Assembly (NCBI RefSeq): GCF_000283655.1
Contig: NC_016623.1
Span: 124,001 to 188,000, forward strand
Length of the DNA: 64,000 nucleotides
Reading direction: 5' to 3'
Source: Azospirillum lipoferum 4B
Lineage (GTDB): Bacteria; Pseudomonadota; Alphaproteobacteria; Azospirillales; Azospirillaceae
The translations under genes and the position numbers were made by a program. Under the pieces are notes generated by a model. That model made no database searches and had not been told where the DNA came from. It saw only the letters and a list, made by a program, of their open reading frames with translations. Shown here one piece after another: positions 44,615 through 55,717 of the stretch (positions within the stretch are counted from its first letter, which is position 1; the number at the start of each line of letters is the position of its first letter).

Positions 44615-44883
44615 CACTCTGCATCCCAGATGAAGCCGTAGAGCAGCACGCCCACGCCGGCCATGGCGGAGAACTGGCGGAACGGCAGCAGGTCCACCTG
44701 GGTCGGCAGGAGCACGACGTCGATGAACAGCAGCAGGTTGTTGATCGACAGGCAGACGAAGCACAGCGTGCTCCACAGCAGAAGCCGGCTGCGCGACCGC
44801 AGGAAGCTGCGCAGCAGCAGGACCATGCACAACAGGCTGGCGGCAAAGCACAGCAGATAGACCGCCGACTTCACGACGTCCAT
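44614..44883 (-). CDS. Small membrane protein, DUF5985-like
   Basis: 89 residues with three hydrophobic segments (SAVYLLCFAASLLCMVLLLRSFL, LLLWSTLCFVCLSINNLLLFIDVVLL, AMAGVGVLLYGFIWD). The middle LLLWSTLCFVCLSINN matches the FVSFALAFALLAVNQ position of its partner, so these are probably diverged paralogues that act together. First of the two-gene unit. Confidence 0.75.
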   Translation of the reverse strand: MDVVKSAVYLLCFAASLLCMVLLLRSFLRSRSRLLLWSTLCFVCLSINNLLLFIDVVLLPTQVDLLPFRQFSAMAGVGVLLYGFIWDAE

Positions 44884-44970
44884 GTCAGCGCCCCCACCCC
44901 GCTCTCCCGGACGCTATGGCATTCACACATCTCGCCTCTGCGAAATAGCGGCAACCATCGGTAGTGAAAA

Positions 44971-45085
44971 GCCCTTCTCCCCTTGCGGGAGAAGGGTTGG
45001 GATGAGGGGGGCGACCAGCTGAAAGCCCGTGGAAATCAAGTATCCGCCCCTCACCCCAACCCCTCTCCCGCGAGGGGAGAGGGGC
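44971..45085. repeat. Dispersed palindromic repeat, copy 3 (115 bp)
   Basis: Ends GCCCTTCTCCCCTTGCGGGA and the inverted CCCTCTCCCGCGAGGGGAGA show the same layout as copies 1 and 2. It sits in the 333-bp gap between the DUF5985-like pair and the gene at 45217; I see nothing else in the rest of that gap. Confidence 0.85.
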
Positions 45086-45216
45086 TGTCCTCAACGCCAA
45101 GCTGCACGTCTTTTCGCAAATGCGAAATGTGTGCATCCTGTAGCTCCCGGACCAAGGAGAGGGCGATCGGTCCACGATGTCGGATTGCAAAGCGGCGGTC
45201 ATGTCATTCACCGGCG

Positions 45217-45591
45217 TCAGTCGTTGAGGCGGAAGCGGAAGGAATCGGCGAAGATCTGCACCTTGTTGCCGGGGGCAGCGAAGATCTCCCGGATGATGGC
45301 GGAGGGGCGGGTGGCATAGGCCTGCGCGATCTCCTCGACCCATTGGTCGAGGATGGGTGCGGCGGGATGGTAGCGGTGGCAACCATCCGCCAGCGCCATC
45401 ACCAGCCCGGCGCCGAGAAAGCCGCCAAGCGCCTCCTGCACCACCACGTCGCTGCCCCGCAACTCGCGCACGAGGTCGGCCTTGGACCAGTCGCGCCCGG
45501 GGGTCCGGCGCAGCAGAAGCAGAAGTTCGAGCGCCCAGACCGAACGGATCGAGCTTCGAAGCAGGGTAAGCGCATCGTCGGACAAAACCAT
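45217..45591 (-). CDS. Hypothetical winged-helix-like protein
   Basis: 124 residues from the ATG at 45591 (MVLSDDALTLLRSSIRSVWALELLLLL). The pattern of helix, RTPGRDWSKADLVRELRGSDVVVQEALGGFLGAGLVMALADGCHRYHP resembles a winged-helix DNA-binding or partner-switch domain: helix-turn-helix followed by a beta hairpin. A conserved-looking tail IREIFAAPGNKVQIFADSFRFR follows. No family recognised. It lies downstream of the two hybrid kinases on the same strand and could be part of their output. Confidence 0.65.
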   Translation of the reverse strand: MVLSDDALTLLRSSIRSVWALELLLLLRRTPGRDWSKADLVRELRGSDVVVQEALGGFLGAGLVMALADGCHRYHPAAPILDQWVEEIAQAYATRPSAIIREIFAAPGNKVQIFADSFRFRLND

Positions 45592-45670
45592 GAACCAGAA
45601 CCTGACCTGATGTGCACAATCGGCGGCATGGGACGGCGCCGCCATCGATCCCCGCCATTGATCCCCGTCG

Positions 45671-47995
45671 TCAGCCCCGGACGGCCTCCGCCGGCGCGAG
45701 GGGGGACTGCAGATCCAGCGCCCGGCGCAGCGCGCGGGCGAGATCGCCGTCGCGATAGGGCTTGGCCAGCGTCTCCGCCCGGCTCAAAACCGCCCCCAGA
45801 ACGGCACCCGGATCGGTGCCGTCGTCCGCGGGCATGGCGGCGCCGGCCTCCTGCTCCGGCGCATTGGTTCCGTTGGCATAGCCCGAGGCGAACAGGACCC
45901 GCAGCGCGGGGTGGCGGCGCAGCCCCTCGCGCGCCAGTTCACGCCCGTTCAGGCCGCCCGGCATCACGATATCGGTGAACAGGAGATCGACAGGCAGGCG
46001 GTCCAGCAGGGTCAGCGCCGCTTCCGCCCCATCTGCTTCCAGCACGCGGTAGCCCAGCGCACCCACGGCCTGGACGGCGACGGCGCGCACGTCGGCGTCG
46101 TCATCCACCACCAGCACCGTCTCGCCTCGGCCGGCGAACGCCTCGTCGGCGCCGTCGTCGTCGAAGGCCGTGCCATGGACCGCGTCGACGGCGGCCCGCG
46201 GCAGGTAAAGGCGGAAGGTGGTGCCGACACCCGGACTGCTGTCGATGCCGATCAGCCCGCCCGACTGCTTGACGAAGCCATGGATCATGGCAAGGCCGAG
46301 CCCGGTGCCCTTCCCCGCGTCCTTGGTGGTGAAGAAGGGCTCGAACGCGCGCTCCAGCACCTCCGGCGGCATGCCGCATCCGCTGTCGGACACCGACAAC
46401 AGGATGTAGTCGCCGGCCGGGACGGACATGCCATGGGCAGCCTGCGTATCCTCGAAACGGGCGTTTTCCGTGCGGATACGCAGGGTGCCGCCGCCGGGCA
46501 TGGCGTCGCGGGCGTTGATGACGAGGTTCAGCAGGGCCGATTCCGCCTGCGACCGGTCGACCGACGCGGTCCACAGCGGCTCCGCACCGGCCGCAGGCGC
46601 CTCGATGGCGATGGCGACGCCGCCGCCAAGCGTGCGCTCCATCAGCTCGCCCATGCCGGCGACCAGCGCCCCGAGATCGACCGGCTCCGGGTGAAGCTGC
46701 TGGCGCCGGGCGAAGGTCAGCAGGCGCCGCGTCATGTCGGAACAGCGCAGCGCCGCCTGCAGCGCCATCTCCGCCCGCTTCGCCGCCTTCGGATCGTCGG
46801 CGAGGCCGGGGACCAGCCTTTCGAGGCTGCCGATCACCACCATCAGCATGTTGTTGAAGTCGTGGGCGATGCCGCCGGTCAGCTGGCCGACCAGTTCCAT
46901 CTTCTGGGCGTGGGCGAGCTGGCGCTGGGCCTGGCGCGTCTCGGTCACGTCCAGGATGGTGCCGAACAGCTCGGCCGGCCGGCCGCCCTCGTCGCGCACC
47001 ACCACCGCCTGGTCCAGCAGATGGCGCTCGCTGCCGTCCGGGCAGCGCCAGCGGTATTCGACCGTCGTCAGCCCGGCGTCGTGGATCGACTCCAGCTGGC
47101 GCAGCACGCGGTTGCGGTCGTCCGGATGAAGCCCCGCTTCCCAATAACCGGGGTCCTCGATGAAGCGGGCGGCCGGGCAGCCCAGCACCGACTGCACCGT
47201 GTCCGACAGGTAGCGGAAGGGAATGCCCGGCGTCAGATCCGCGGTATAGAGCACGATGGGCAGTTGGCCGAGGATCAGCGCCTGCCGCTCCTCCGACCGG
47301 CGCAGCGCCTGTTCGGCCTGCCGCATCTCGCGCCGCACCCGCTCGTTCTCGTCCAGCAGGCGCTGCTTGGCCTCAACCTCGCGCTTCACCGCCTCTGTTT
47401 TGCGGTAGAGGTCGACGAAGACCGCCACCTTGCATTTCAGGATGTGCGGATCGACCGGCTTGAACATGTAATCCACGGCGCCGCTGGCATAGCCGCGGAA
47501 GATGTGCGTCTCGTCCTTGTTGATGGCGGTCAGGAAGATGATGGGGATGTGGCGCGACTTCTCGCGCAGGCGGATCAGCTCCGCCGTTTCGTAGCCGTCC
47601 ATCCCCGGCATATGGACGTCGAGCAGGATCAGCGCGAAGTCCTGGCGCAGCAGGTGCTTCAGCGCCTCCTCCCCCGACCGTGCCAGGACGAGCTGCGCCC
47701 CCATGTCCTCCAGCGTCTCGCGCACGGCGAACAGGTTCCGCGGGTCGTCATCGACGATCAGGATCGCCACGTCGGCCTTGTCGGGCTGCGGAGGAGCGTC
47801 GGTGGTCATGCTTTCCCATCCCGCGAGGGCACCGGCCGCCGGTGCGGGCGTGACGGCCGGAACGGGCACCCGTACGGGCATCACCACATCCGGCGGCAGA
47901 AGCGTCTGGCGGACCGCCGGCACCGCGAAGGCAGGCGGCGGCACGAAGGGCCAGCGCCGCGCGACCCGCGCCGGGCGGAGCTTGCGCCGGGTCAT
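45671..47995 (-). CDS. Hybrid sensor histidine kinase/response regulator, soluble
   Basis: 774 residues from the ATG at 47995, which overlaps the stop of the giant kinase (ATGA); an internal ATG at 47809 with a good ribosome site is an alternative that removes a Pro/Val-rich leader. Domains: receiver at 75-195 ([10 protein letters not shown], Asp126 in [11 protein letters not shown], Lys in MFKPVD), coiled coil 200-235, PAS with PAC at 240-352, HisKA with His378 in [13 protein letters not shown], HATPase with [22 protein letters not shown] and [11 protein letters not shown], and a C-terminal receiver ([22 protein letters not shown]). No membrane segment. Confidence 0.92.
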   Translation of the reverse strand: MTRRKLRPARVARRWPFVPPPAFAVPAVRQTLLPPDVVMPVRVPVPAVTPAPAAGALAGWESMTTDAPPQPDKADVAILIVDDDPRNLFAVRETLEDMGAQLVLARSGEEALKHLLRQDFALILLDVHMPGMDGYETAELIRLREKSRHIPIIFLTAINKDETHIFRGYASGAVDYMFKPVDPHILKCKVAVFVDLYRKTEAVKREVEAKQRLLDENERVRREMRQAEQALRRSEERQALILGQLPIVLYTADLTPGIPFRYLSDTVQSVLGCPAARFIEDPGYWEAGLHPDDRNRVLRQLESIHDAGLTTVEYRWRCPDGSERHLLDQAVVVRDEGGRPAELFGTILDVTETRQAQRQLAHAQKMELVGQLTGGIAHDFNNMLMVVIGSLERLVPGLADDPKAAKRAEMALQAALRCSDMTRRLLTFARRQQLHPEPVDLGALVAGMGELMERTLGGGVAIAIEAPAAGAEPLWTASVDRSQAESALLNLVINARDAMPGGGTLRIRTENARFEDTQAAHGMSVPAGDYILLSVSDSGCGMPPEVLERAFEPFFTTKDAGKGTGLGLAMIHGFVKQSGGLIGIDSSPGVGTTFRLYLPRAAVDAVHGTAFDDDGADEAFAGRGETVLVVDDDADVRAVAVQAVGALGYRVLEADGAEAALTLLDRLPVDLLFTDIVMPGGLNGRELAREGLRRHPALRVLFASGYANGTNAPEQEAGAAMPADDGTDPGAVLGAVLSRAETLAKPYRDGDLARALRRALDLQSPLAPAEAVRG

Positions 47996-50900
47996 GCCGG
48001 AACCCCGCCGCGCGTCTGCGGCCGGCCGCCCTTGGCGGTCCAGATCCGCAGCAGGGACAGCAGATGGTCGATGTCCACCGGCTTGGCGATATAGTCGGTC
48101 GCTCCGGCCTCGATGCACTTGTCGCGGTCGCCCTTCATCGCCTTCGCGGTGACGGCGATCATCGGCAGGCCGCGGAACTCGTCGATGCTGCGGATCTTGC
48201 GCATGGTTTCGTAGCCGTCCATCTCCGGCATCATGATGTCGACCAGCACCACGTCGACGCCGGGATCGGCACGCAGCCGCTCGATCCCCTCGCGACCGCT
48301 TTCGGCATGCAGGACCTCGATCCTGTGGGCCTCCATCACGCTGGCGAGCGAGAAGATGTTGCGGATGTCGTCGTCGATCACCAGCACCCGCTTCCCGGCC
48401 AGCGAGGGGTCGTTCCGGCGCAGGTCCAGGATGCTGCGCCGCTTGTCCTCAGGCAGCGTGTCGACGGCACGGTGCAGGAACAGCGCGGTCTCGTCGATCA
48501 GGCCGGCGGGCGACCGGGCACTCTTCAGCACCACGGTCTCGGCCAGCCGGCGCAGCCGCGCCTCGTCCTCCGCCGTGATGTCGGGGGCGACATAGACCAC
48601 CACCGGCGTCCAGGCGAGCGTGTCGCGGGTGCGCAGCCATTCCACCAGTTCGAAATCGGCGGCGGAGGGGCCGGGCAGCGCCGGGTTGGACAGGTCCAGC
48701 ACCATGCAGTCGAAGCGGTCGGCCGACAGCGCCGCCATCGCCGCTTCGATGGAGGTGACGGTGTGGGTCTCCACGTCGCCGTTGCCGATCAGGGCGGCGA
48801 CGGCGCCCGGCTGCGGATTGTCCTTCTCCACCACCAGCAGCTTGCGGCGATCGCGTTCCTTGAAGCTCTTCACCCGGTTCAGGGCATCGAAGATCGCCTC
48901 GCGCTCCACCGGCTTTTCCGAATAGTCGAAGGCGCCCATCGACAGGCCGCGCCGCCGTTCGTCCTTGGCGGAGATGACGTGGACAGGGATATGGCGGGTC
49001 TGCGGGTCGCGCTTCAGAAGGTCGAGCAGCGCCCAGCCGTCCATGTCCGGCAAGCCGATGTCGAGCAGGATGGCATCCGGCCGGTATTTGCGCGCCAGCG
49101 GCAGCGCCGCCGCCCCGCCGTTGGACAGAACGGTGCGGAAGCCCTTTTCGCGCGCCAGATCGAGCAGGATGGAGGCGAAGGTCGCGTCGTCCTCCACGAT
49201 CAGCACCACGGGCTCGCCGGGGCGCAGGCGGTCGCGGTCGTCGCCGGCCGGCATGTCGAGCAGGGCGAGCCCGTCCTGCGGGCCGGACGCCACCACCGGG
49301 CGGGTCGCCGCCTCCGTCCGCTTGGGCAGCAGGCCGGCGGGAACCGGCGCGGTGCTGGCCGCGGCAACCAGCGGATTGGCGGTCTCCTCCGCGGCGTCGT
49401 AGCTGCGCGGGACATAGAGCGTGAAGGCGCTGCCCTTGCCGGGCGTGCTGGTCACCCGGATCTCGCCGCCCAGCAGGCGGGCGATCTCGCGGCTGATCGA
49501 CAGGCCGAGCCCGGTGCCGCCGTATTTGCGGCTGGTGGTGCCGTCGGCCTGCTGGAACGCCTCGAAGATGATGCGCTGCTTGTCCTCGGGGATGCCGATG
49601 CCGGTGTCGATGACGGTGAAGGCCAGCACCGACGACGCCGCGTTCAGCGTCGGGTGTGCGGCACTCCAGCCCTTCGTCGCCGGGGCGACGCGGAAGGTGA
49701 TGCCGCCGGCGTCGGTGAACTTGAAGGCGTTGGACAGCAAATTGTTCAGCACCTGGGCCAGCCGCTTCTCGTCGGTCTGGATGCTGGCCGGCAGCGCTTC
49801 GTCCATCTCGATGGCGAAGGCCAGCTTCTTTTCCTGCGCCACCTGCGAGAAGGTGCGCTCCACATGGTTGCGCAGGTCGCCCAGCACGACCTCGCCGATC
49901 TCCAGCGTCACGGTGCCGGATTCGATCTTCGACAGGTCGAGGATGTCGTTGATCAGCCCCAGCAGGTCCGACCCGGCGGAATGGATGGTGCGGGCGAATT
50001 CCACCTGACGGTCGGACAGGTTGGTGTCCGGGTTGTCGGCCAGCAGCTTGGACAGGATCAGCAGGCTGTTCAGCGGCGTGCGCAGCTCGTGGCTCATGTT
50101 CGCCAGGAACTGCGACTTGTATTTGGAGGTCAGGGCAAGCTGTTCCGCCTTCTCCTCCAGCGCCGCCTTGGCGAGCACGACCTCGCGGTTCTTGCGCTCC
50201 ACCTCGATGTTCTGCTTCTCCAGCTGCTCGGCCTTTTCCTCCAGCGCCTCGTTGGTGGTGGTCAGCTTTTCCTGCTGGGCCTTCAGCAGCTCTTCCGACT
50301 TGCGCAGCGAGGCGGCCTGCTGTTCCAGCCGCTCGTTGGTGGTCTTCAGCTCCTCCTGCTGGCTCTGCAGTTCGGTGGTCAGGCGCTGCGACTGCTTCAG
50401 CAGGCCTTCGGTGCGCATGTTGGCGGCGATGGTGTTCAGCACGATGCCGATGCTCTCGGTCAGCTGCTCCAGGAAGCTCTGGTGCGTCTCGCTGAAGCGG
50501 CCGAAGCTCGCCAGTTCGATCACCGCCTTCACGTCGTCCTCGAACAGCACCGGCAGGACGATGATGTTCAGCGGCGGCGCCTCGCCCAGGCCGGAACTGA
50601 TGGCGACATAGTCGCGCGGCACGTTGGTGAGCAGGATGCGCTTCTTCTCGTAGGCGCACTGCCCGACCAGACCTTCCTTCATGTGGAAGCGGTTGGACAG
50701 GTTCTTGCGCTCCTTCAGCGCGTAGGAGGCGACCAGTTCCAGCAGCGGCTCGTCGCGGTCGCGGGTGGCGACGTAGAAGACGCCGTGCTGCGCATTCACC
50801 AGCGGGGCGATCTCCGACAGGATCATGTTGGAGACGGTGACCAGATCGCGTTCGCCCTGCAGCATGCGGGTGAATTTGGCAAGGTTGGTCTTCAGCCAAT

Positions 50901-53868
50901 CCTGTTCCGCATTCTTCAGCGTCGTGTCGCGAAGATTGCGGATCATCTCGTTGATATTGTCCTTCAGCGCCGCGACCTCGCCCATCGCCTCGACGGTGAT
51001 GGAGCGGGTCAGGTCGCCCTTGGTCACCGCGGTGGCGACCTCGGCGATGGCGCGCACCTGGGTGGTCAGGTTTGCGGCCAGCTGGTTCACATTCTCCGTC
51101 AGGTCCTTCCACAGGCCGGCGGCGCCGGGCACGCGGGCCTGACCGCCCAGCTTGCCTTCGATGCCCACCTCGCGCGCCACGTTGGTGACCTGATCGGCGA
51201 AGGTCGCCAGCGTGTCGATCATGCCGTTGATGGTGTTGGCCAGTGCCGCGATCTCGCCCTTGGCGTCCACCGCCAGCTTGCGCTTCAGGTCGCCGTCGGC
51301 CACCGCGGTGACGACGCTGGCGATGCCGCGCACCTGCCCCGTCAGGTTGGCCGCCATCATGTTCACATTGTCGGTCAGATCCTTCCAGGTGCCGCCGACG
51401 CCCTCGACCTTCGCCTGACCGCCAAGCTTTCCTTCGGAACCCACCTCGCGCGCCACGCGCGTCACTTCCGAGGCGAAGCTGTTCAGCTGGTCCACCATGG
51501 TATTGATGGTGGATTTCAGTTCGAAGATCTCGCCCTTCACATCGACGGTGATCTTCTTCGACAAATCGCCCTTGGCCACCGCGGTGGTGACTTCAGCGAT
51601 GTTGCGGACCTGACCGGTCAGGTTCGCCGCCATCATGTTCACATTGTCGGTTAGGTCCTTCCAGGTGCCGGCAACCCCCTTCACCTGCGCCTGACCTCCC
51701 AGTTTGCCCTCGATGCCCACCTCGCGCGCCACGCGGGCGACTTCGGAGGCGAAGCTGTTCAGCTGATCCACCATGGTGTTGATGGTGGATTTCAGCTCCA
51801 GGATTTCTCCCTTCACGTCGACGGTGATCTTCTTCGACAGGTCGCCGTTGGCGACCGCGGTGGTGACTTCGGCGATGTTGCGGACCTGACCCGTCAGGTT
51901 GGTCGCCATCGCGTTCACATTGTCGGTCAGGTCCTTCCAGGTGCCGCCGACGCCCTTCACCTGGGCCTGACCGCCGAGCTTTCCTTCGGAGCCCACCTCG
52001 CGCGCGACGCGCGTCACTTCCGAGGCGAAGCTGTTCAGCTGGTCCACCATGGTGTTGATGGTGGATTTCAGCTCAAGGATCTCGCCCTTCACGTCGACGG
52101 TGATCTTCTTCGACAGATCGCCGTTGGCGACCGCCGTCGTCACCTCCGCAATGTTGCGGACCTGCCCCGTCAGGTTGGTCGCCATCGCGTTCACGCTGTC
52201 GGTGAGGTCCTTCCAAGTGCCGCCGACGCCCTTCACCTGGGCCTGACCGCCGAGCTTGCCTTCGGACCCCACCTCGCGCGCCACGCGCGTCACTTCCGAG
52301 GCGAAGCTGTTCAGCTGGTCCACCATGGTGTTGATGGTGTTCTTCAGCTCCAGGATTTCGCCCTTCACCGGCACGGTGATCTTCTTCGACAGGTCGCCGT
52401 TGGCGACCGCGGTCGTCACGTCGGCGATGTTGCGCACCTGCCCCGTCAGGTTGGCCGCCATGAGGTTCACGCTGTCGGTCAGGTCTTTCCATGTCCCGCC
52501 GACACCCTCCACCCGCGCCTGACCGCCGAGCTTGCCTTCCGAGCCCACCTCTCGGGCCACGCGCGTCACTTCGGAAGCGAAACTGTTCAGCTGGTCCACC
52601 ATGGTGTTGATGGTGGATTTCAACTCCAGAATCTCGCCCTTCACGTCGACGGTGATCTTCTTCGACAAGTCACCCGTCGCGACGGCGGTGGTCACGTCGG
52701 CGATGTTGCGGACCTGTCCCGTGAGGTTGGCCGCCATCATGTTCACGCTGTCGGTCAGATCCTTCCAGGTGCCGCCGACACCCTCCACCTTCGCCTGACC
52801 GCCCAGCTTGCCTTCGGAGCCCACTTCTCTGGCGACGCGCGTCACTTCCGAAGCGAAGCTGTTCAACTGGTCCACCATGGTGTTGATGGTGGATTTCAGC
52901 TCCAGGATTTCGCCCTTCACGTCGACGGTGATCTTCTTCGACAGATCGCCCTTCGCGACCGCCGTTGTCACTTCGGCGATGTTGCGGACCTGTCCCGTGA
53001 GGTTCGCCGCCATCATGTTCACGTTGTCGGTCAGGTCCTTCCAGGTGCCGCCGACACCCTCGACCTTCGCCTGTCCGCCCAGCTTCCCTTCGGAGCCCAC
53101 CTCGCGCGCCACGCGCGTCACTTCCGAGGCAAAGCTGTTCAGCTGGTCCACCATTGTGTTGATGGTGGACTTCAGCTCCAGGATTTCGCCCTTTACGTCG
53201 ACGGTGATCTTCTTCGACAGATCGCCCTTCGCGACCGCCGTCGTCACCTCGGCGATGTTACGCACCTGACCGGTCAGGTTCGCTGCCATCACATTGACGT
53301 TCTCCGTCAAGTCCTTCCAGGTGCCGGCGACGCCCTTCACCTGGGCTTGGCCGCCCAGCTTGCCCTCGATGCCAACCTCGCGCGCCACGCGCGTCAGTTC
53401 GGTGGTGACGGTGACGAGCTGGTCCACCATGGTGTTGACGTTGCGGGCGGTGCGCAGGAACTCGCCCTGCAGCGGACGGCCTTCGATCTCCAGAGCCATG
53501 GTCTTGGACAGGTCGCCCTTGGCGACGGCACCGATCACCCGCGCGATTTCCGTCGTCGGCTGGATCATGTCGCCGACCAGCGTGTTGATGCTGTCGACGC
53601 AGGTTTCCCACCCGCCGGATGCGTTGGTCAGCTTGGCACGCTGGCTGATGCGGCCTTCCTTGCCGATGGCGACGCTGAGCCGGCTGACCTCCGTGGTCAG
53701 GTTCTGGTTCAGCTCCACCACGTCGTTGAAGGCGGCGGCGATCTCGCCGTCCATTCCGGTCAGGTCGAGCGGCAGCCGCACGGAGAAATCGCCCTTGCGC
53801 AGTTGCCGCAAGGCCAGCAGCAGAACCTTCGGATCCAACGCATCCGCCGTTTCCACCATCGCCGTCAT
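47992..53868 (-). CDS. Giant soluble hybrid histidine kinase with HAMP-repeat array
   Basis: 1958 residues from the ATG at 53868 (GGGGGAAC upstream). Residues 66-985 consist of about ten 92-residue HAMP-type units; units 3-8 are nearly identical. Then a GAF domain (about 1000-1148), a long Gln/Glu-rich coiled coil (1150-1250), HisKA with His1260 in [14 protein letters not shown], HATPase with [11 protein letters not shown] and [18 protein letters not shown], and three receivers ([11 protein letters not shown] with [21 protein letters not shown] with [18 protein letters not shown] with [11 protein letters not shown]). The first and third receivers look intact; the second is degenerate. No membrane helix. 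This layout resembles group III (Nik1/Os-1-like) kinases. Translationally coupled to the next kinase. Confidence 0.94.
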   Translation of the reverse strand: MTAMVETADALDPKVLLLALRQLRKGDFSVRLPLDLTGMDGEIAAAFNDVVELNQNLTTEVSRLSVAIGKEGRISQRAKLTNASGGWETCVDSINTLVGDMIQPTTEIARVIGAVAKGDLSKTMALEIEGRPLQGEFLRTARNVNTMVDQLVTVTTELTRVAREVGIEGKLGGQAQVKGVAGTWKDLTENVNVMAANLTGQVRNIAEVTTAVAKGDLSKKITVDVKGEILELKSTINTMVDQLNSFASEVTRVAREVGSEGKLGGQAKVEGVGGTWKDLTDNVNMMAANLTGQVRNIAEVTTAVAKGDLSKKITVDVKGEILELKSTINTMVDQLNSFASEVTRVAREVGSEGKLGGQAKVEGVGGTWKDLTDSVNMMAANLTGQVRNIADVTTAVATGDLSKKITVDVKGEILELKSTINTMVDQLNSFASEVTRVAREVGSEGKLGGQARVEGVGGTWKDLTDSVNLMAANLTGQVRNIADVTTAVANGDLSKKITVPVKGEILELKNTINTMVDQLNSFASEVTRVAREVGSEGKLGGQAQVKGVGGTWKDLTDSVNAMATNLTGQVRNIAEVTTAVANGDLSKKITVDVKGEILELKSTINTMVDQLNSFASEVTRVAREVGSEGKLGGQAQVKGVGGTWKDLTDNVNAMATNLTGQVRNIAEVTTAVANGDLSKKITVDVKGEILELKSTINTMVDQLNSFASEVARVAREVGIEGKLGGQAQVKGVAGTWKDLTDNVNMMAANLTGQVRNIAEVTTAVAKGDLSKKITVDVKGEIFELKSTINTMVDQLNSFASEVTRVAREVGSEGKLGGQAKVEGVGGTWKDLTDNVNMMAANLTGQVRGIASVVTAVADGDLKRKLAVDAKGEIAALANTINGMIDTLATFADQVTNVAREVGIEGKLGGQARVPGAAGLWKDLTENVNQLAANLTTQVRAIAEVATAVTKGDLTRSITVEAMGEVAALKDNINEMIRNLRDTTLKNAEQDWLKTNLAKFTRMLQGERDLVTVSNMILSEIAPLVNAQHGVFYVATRDRDEPLLELVASYALKERKNLSNRFHMKEGLVGQCAYEKKRILLTNVPRDYVAISSGLGEAPPLNIIVLPVLFEDDVKAVIELASFGRFSETHQSFLEQLTESIGIVLNTIAANMRTEGLLKQSQRLTTELQSQQEELKTTNERLEQQAASLRKSEELLKAQQEKLTTTNEALEEKAEQLEKQNIEVERKNREVVLAKAALEEKAEQLALTSKYKSQFLANMSHELRTPLNSLLILSKLLADNPDTNLSDRQVEFARTIHSAGSDLLGLINDILDLSKIESGTVTLEIGEVVLGDLRNHVERTFSQVAQEKKLAFAIEMDEALPASIQTDEKRLAQVLNNLLSNAFKFTDAGGITFRVAPATKGWSAAHPTLNAASSVLAFTVIDTGIGIPEDKQRIIFEAFQQADGTTSRKYGGTGLGLSISREIARLLGGEIRVTSTPGKGSAFTLYVPRSYDAAEETANPLVAAASTAPVPAGLLPKRTEAATRPVVASGPQDGLALLDMPAGDDRDRLRPGEPVVLIVEDDATFASILLDLAREKGFRTVLSNGGAAALPLARKYRPDAILLDIGLPDMDGWALLDLLKRDPQTRHIPVHVISAKDERRRGLSMGAFDYSEKPVEREAIFDALNRVKSFKERDRRKLLVVEKDNPQPGAVAALIGNGDVETHTVTSIEAAMAALSADRFDCMVLDLSNPALPGPSAADFELVEWLRTRDTLAWTPVVVYVAPDITAEDEARLRRLAETVVLKSARSPAGLIDETALFLHRAVDTLPEDKRRSILDLRRNDPSLAGKRVLVIDDDIRNIFSLASVMEAHRIEVLHAESGREGIERLRADPGVDVVLVDIMMPEMDGYETMRKIRSIDEFRGLPMIAVTAKAMKGDRDKCIEAGATDYIAKPVDIDHLLSLLRIWTAKGGRPQTRGGVPA
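50914..53397. repeat. 276-bp tandem repeat array inside the giant kinase gene
   Basis: Nine consecutive in-frame units of 276 bp encode the repeated HAMP-type modules ([12 protein letters not shown]...[11 protein letters not shown]...[19 protein letters not shown]). The middle six units are close to identical at the DNA level, differing mainly at synonymous sites. Such an array can change copy number by recombination. Confidence 0.9.
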
Positions 53869-54356
53869 GCCGTTCCCCTTGCCCACGCGCCGGCCCACCA
53901 TGGACCGCATTCCGCCACAGCAATCGACCGCCCCGGCACCATCCCGGAGTGCGATCCAGTAAATACAACCCGTCTCAGCTAAGAAACCGAATACCCGCAA
54001 CCGGCCAGCGCGCACCGAAGCCTGAGCCGGAGAGTGACTGCGCAGTCCTACATCCCCGCACGATGAAGTAAAGGCGATTCAGGTCAATTTGGCCTTTCGT
54101 ATGTTCTCCGACTTCCGGCGTAGAGACCATGCCTATGACTTAGGATGAAGGCCGGGGATTCTTCAGATTGCCGGCGTTTTCCACGCGATTTACCCCATGA
54201 CAGGACAACCGCCGTTTTAGGAGGCGACATTTTGCTCGCAGACAAAACTTCTATGCACCACGAACCTGCCCTTCCAGAAAAGCCCTGCTCAACCATCGTA
54301 TAAGAGCCGGAACGATTCAGTGACCGACCTCGTTATGGATCCGAACCACAGCGGGA
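53869..54356. other. Intergenic region upstream of the giant kinase
   Basis: About 490 bp with no convincing gene. It is less GC-rich than the coding DNA (for example around 54060-54260). It should contain the promoter of the kinase operon, but I cannot place a clear -35/-10 pair. Confidence 0.45.
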
Positions 54357-54623
54357 TCATTCGGCACGCAGCCAATTCCCGCAGGGCGAGACCAATTCGA
54401 CTGTCGTCACAGCCCAGGGCTTGACCATGATTCTCTGGACGATTTCCATGCAGGCATCGATGTACTGCATGCTTTCCTGGATGCGCGCCTGCAACAGCGG
54501 CGCAATCCTGGTCCATTCCTTAGCCGGACTGCCGTCGCTCGGCCCGCCCAGGCCGGCGGCGGACGTGCTGCCCTTCCCCGTTCGGCGGGTGGCGCGCAGC
54601 GGCGGCCTCGGCGGTCCCGCCAT
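54357..54623 (-). CDS. Possible small hypothetical protein
   Basis: 88 codons from an ATG at 54623 (MAGPPRPPLRATRR); an earlier ATG at 54659 is in the same frame. The second half looks protein-like (EWTRIAPLLQARIQESMQYIDACMEIVQRIMVKPWAVTTVEL), a probable amphipathic helix and strand, while the first half is low-complexity Pro/Arg/Gly. No family recognised and no good ribosome site, so it may be spurious. Confidence 0.35.
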   Translation of the reverse strand: MAGPPRPPLRATRRTGKGSTSAAGLGGPSDGSPAKEWTRIAPLLQARIQESMQYIDACMEIVQRIMVKPWAVTTVELVSPCGNWLRAE

Positions 54624-54767
54624 CGTGATCCCGCTCGGCCGCCGCTGAAGCCTCATCATCGACCGCTCTCATCGACCGCTCACGCAATCGTGTAGAGAGC
54701 GTGATTTGCCGGCGGCCTGCCGCAGACCTATGCTTACTGGCAGGAATGGTCCGTTCGGGAGAGGTCG

Positions 54768-55715
54768 ATGCTGTTCAAATTCCCCACCCCCTCGCAGGTC
54801 CGCGAGGACGAGGTGACGCCGCGGGACCTGTTTCTGACCCGCCGCAGCCTGATGGCCGGCGGTGCCGCCGCGATGGCACTGGGCAGCCTGCCGGTGTGGA
54901 GCGGCAATGCCTTCGCCGCCTCCTTCCAGGTGCCGACCACGATCAAGCCGGCCGACCCGAAATTCGACCCCACGACGCCGATGAAGTCGGCCACGACCTA
55001 CAACAACTTCTATGAATTCGGCACCGGCAAGGGCGATCCCGCCGAGAATGCCGGCACGCTGAAGACCCGTCCGTGGGAGATCGCCATCGGCGGCGAGGTC
55101 GCCAAGCCGATGACCATCGGCATCGAGGATATGCTGAAATTCCCGATGGAGGAGCGCATCTACCGTCTGCGCTGCGTCGAAGGCTGGTCGATGGTGATTC
55201 CCTGGGTCGGCTTCTCCCTGGCCGAACTGCTGAAGCGGGTGGAGCCGACCGGCAACGCCAAATACGTCGCCTTCCAGACCCTGAACGATCCCAAACAGAT
55301 GCCGGGCCTGCGCTCCTGGGTGCTGGACTGGCCCTATACCGAGGGGCTGCGGCTGGACGAGGCGATGCACCCGCTGACCCTGCTCGCCGTCGGCATGTAT
55401 GGCGAGGTGCTGCCCAACCAGAACGGCGCACCGATCCGGCTGGTGGTGCCGTGGAAATACGGCTTCAAGTCGATCAAGTCGATCGTCAGGATCACGCTGG
55501 TGAAGGACCAGCCGCCGACGGCCTGGAACAAGTCGCAGCCGCGCGAATACGGTTTCTACTCCAACGTCAATCCGGAGGTCGACCATCCGCGCTGGAGCCA
55601 GGCGACCGAGCGGCGCGTCGGTGAATTCTCCCGCCGCAAGACCCTGCCCTTCAACGGCTATGCCGAGGAGGTCGCGTCGCTCTATGCCGGGATGGACCTG
55701 AAGGCGAATTACTGA
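54768..55715 (+). CDS. msrP: Protein-methionine-sulfoxide reductase catalytic subunit MsrP (YedY)
   Basis: 315 residues. Tat leader ([20 protein letters not shown]). The molybdopterin enzyme of the sulfite-oxidase fold: [16 protein letters not shown], the Mo-ligating Cys136 in [15 protein letters not shown], and [20 protein letters not shown]. It repairs oxidised methionines in periplasmic proteins, taking electrons from MsrQ, encoded 2 bp downstream. Confidence 0.95.
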   Translation: MLFKFPTPSQVREDEVTPRDLFLTRRSLMAGGAAAMALGSLPVWSGNAFAASFQVPTTIKPADPKFDPTTPMKSATTYNNFYEFGTGKGDPAENAGTLKTRPWEIAIGGEVAKPMTIGIEDMLKFPMEERIYRLRCVEGWSMVIPWVGFSLAELLKRVEPTGNAKYVAFQTLNDPKQMPGLRSWVLDWPYTEGLRLDEAMHPLTLLAVGMYGEVLPNQNGAPIRLVVPWKYGFKSIKSIVRITLVKDQPPTAWNKSQPREYGFYSNVNPEVDHPRWSQATERRVGEFSRRKTLPFNGYAEEVASLYAGMDLKANY

Positions 55716-55717
55716 CC

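Noticed and set aside
48064-51654. Very long open frame on the plus strand opposite the giant kinase
   Set aside because: It is antisense to well-supported kinase domains, has His/Gln/Arg/Ala-rich low-information sequence and reflects GC-rich codon bias plus the repeat array.
50914-53397. Regular 276-bp repeats considered as a CRISPR-like or satellite array
   Set aside because: They are in frame, encode HAMP-type modules throughout and have no spacers.
54084-54296. 70-codon minus-strand frame upstream of the giant kinase
   Set aside because: Low GC3 for this genome, no ribosome site and no recognisable features.
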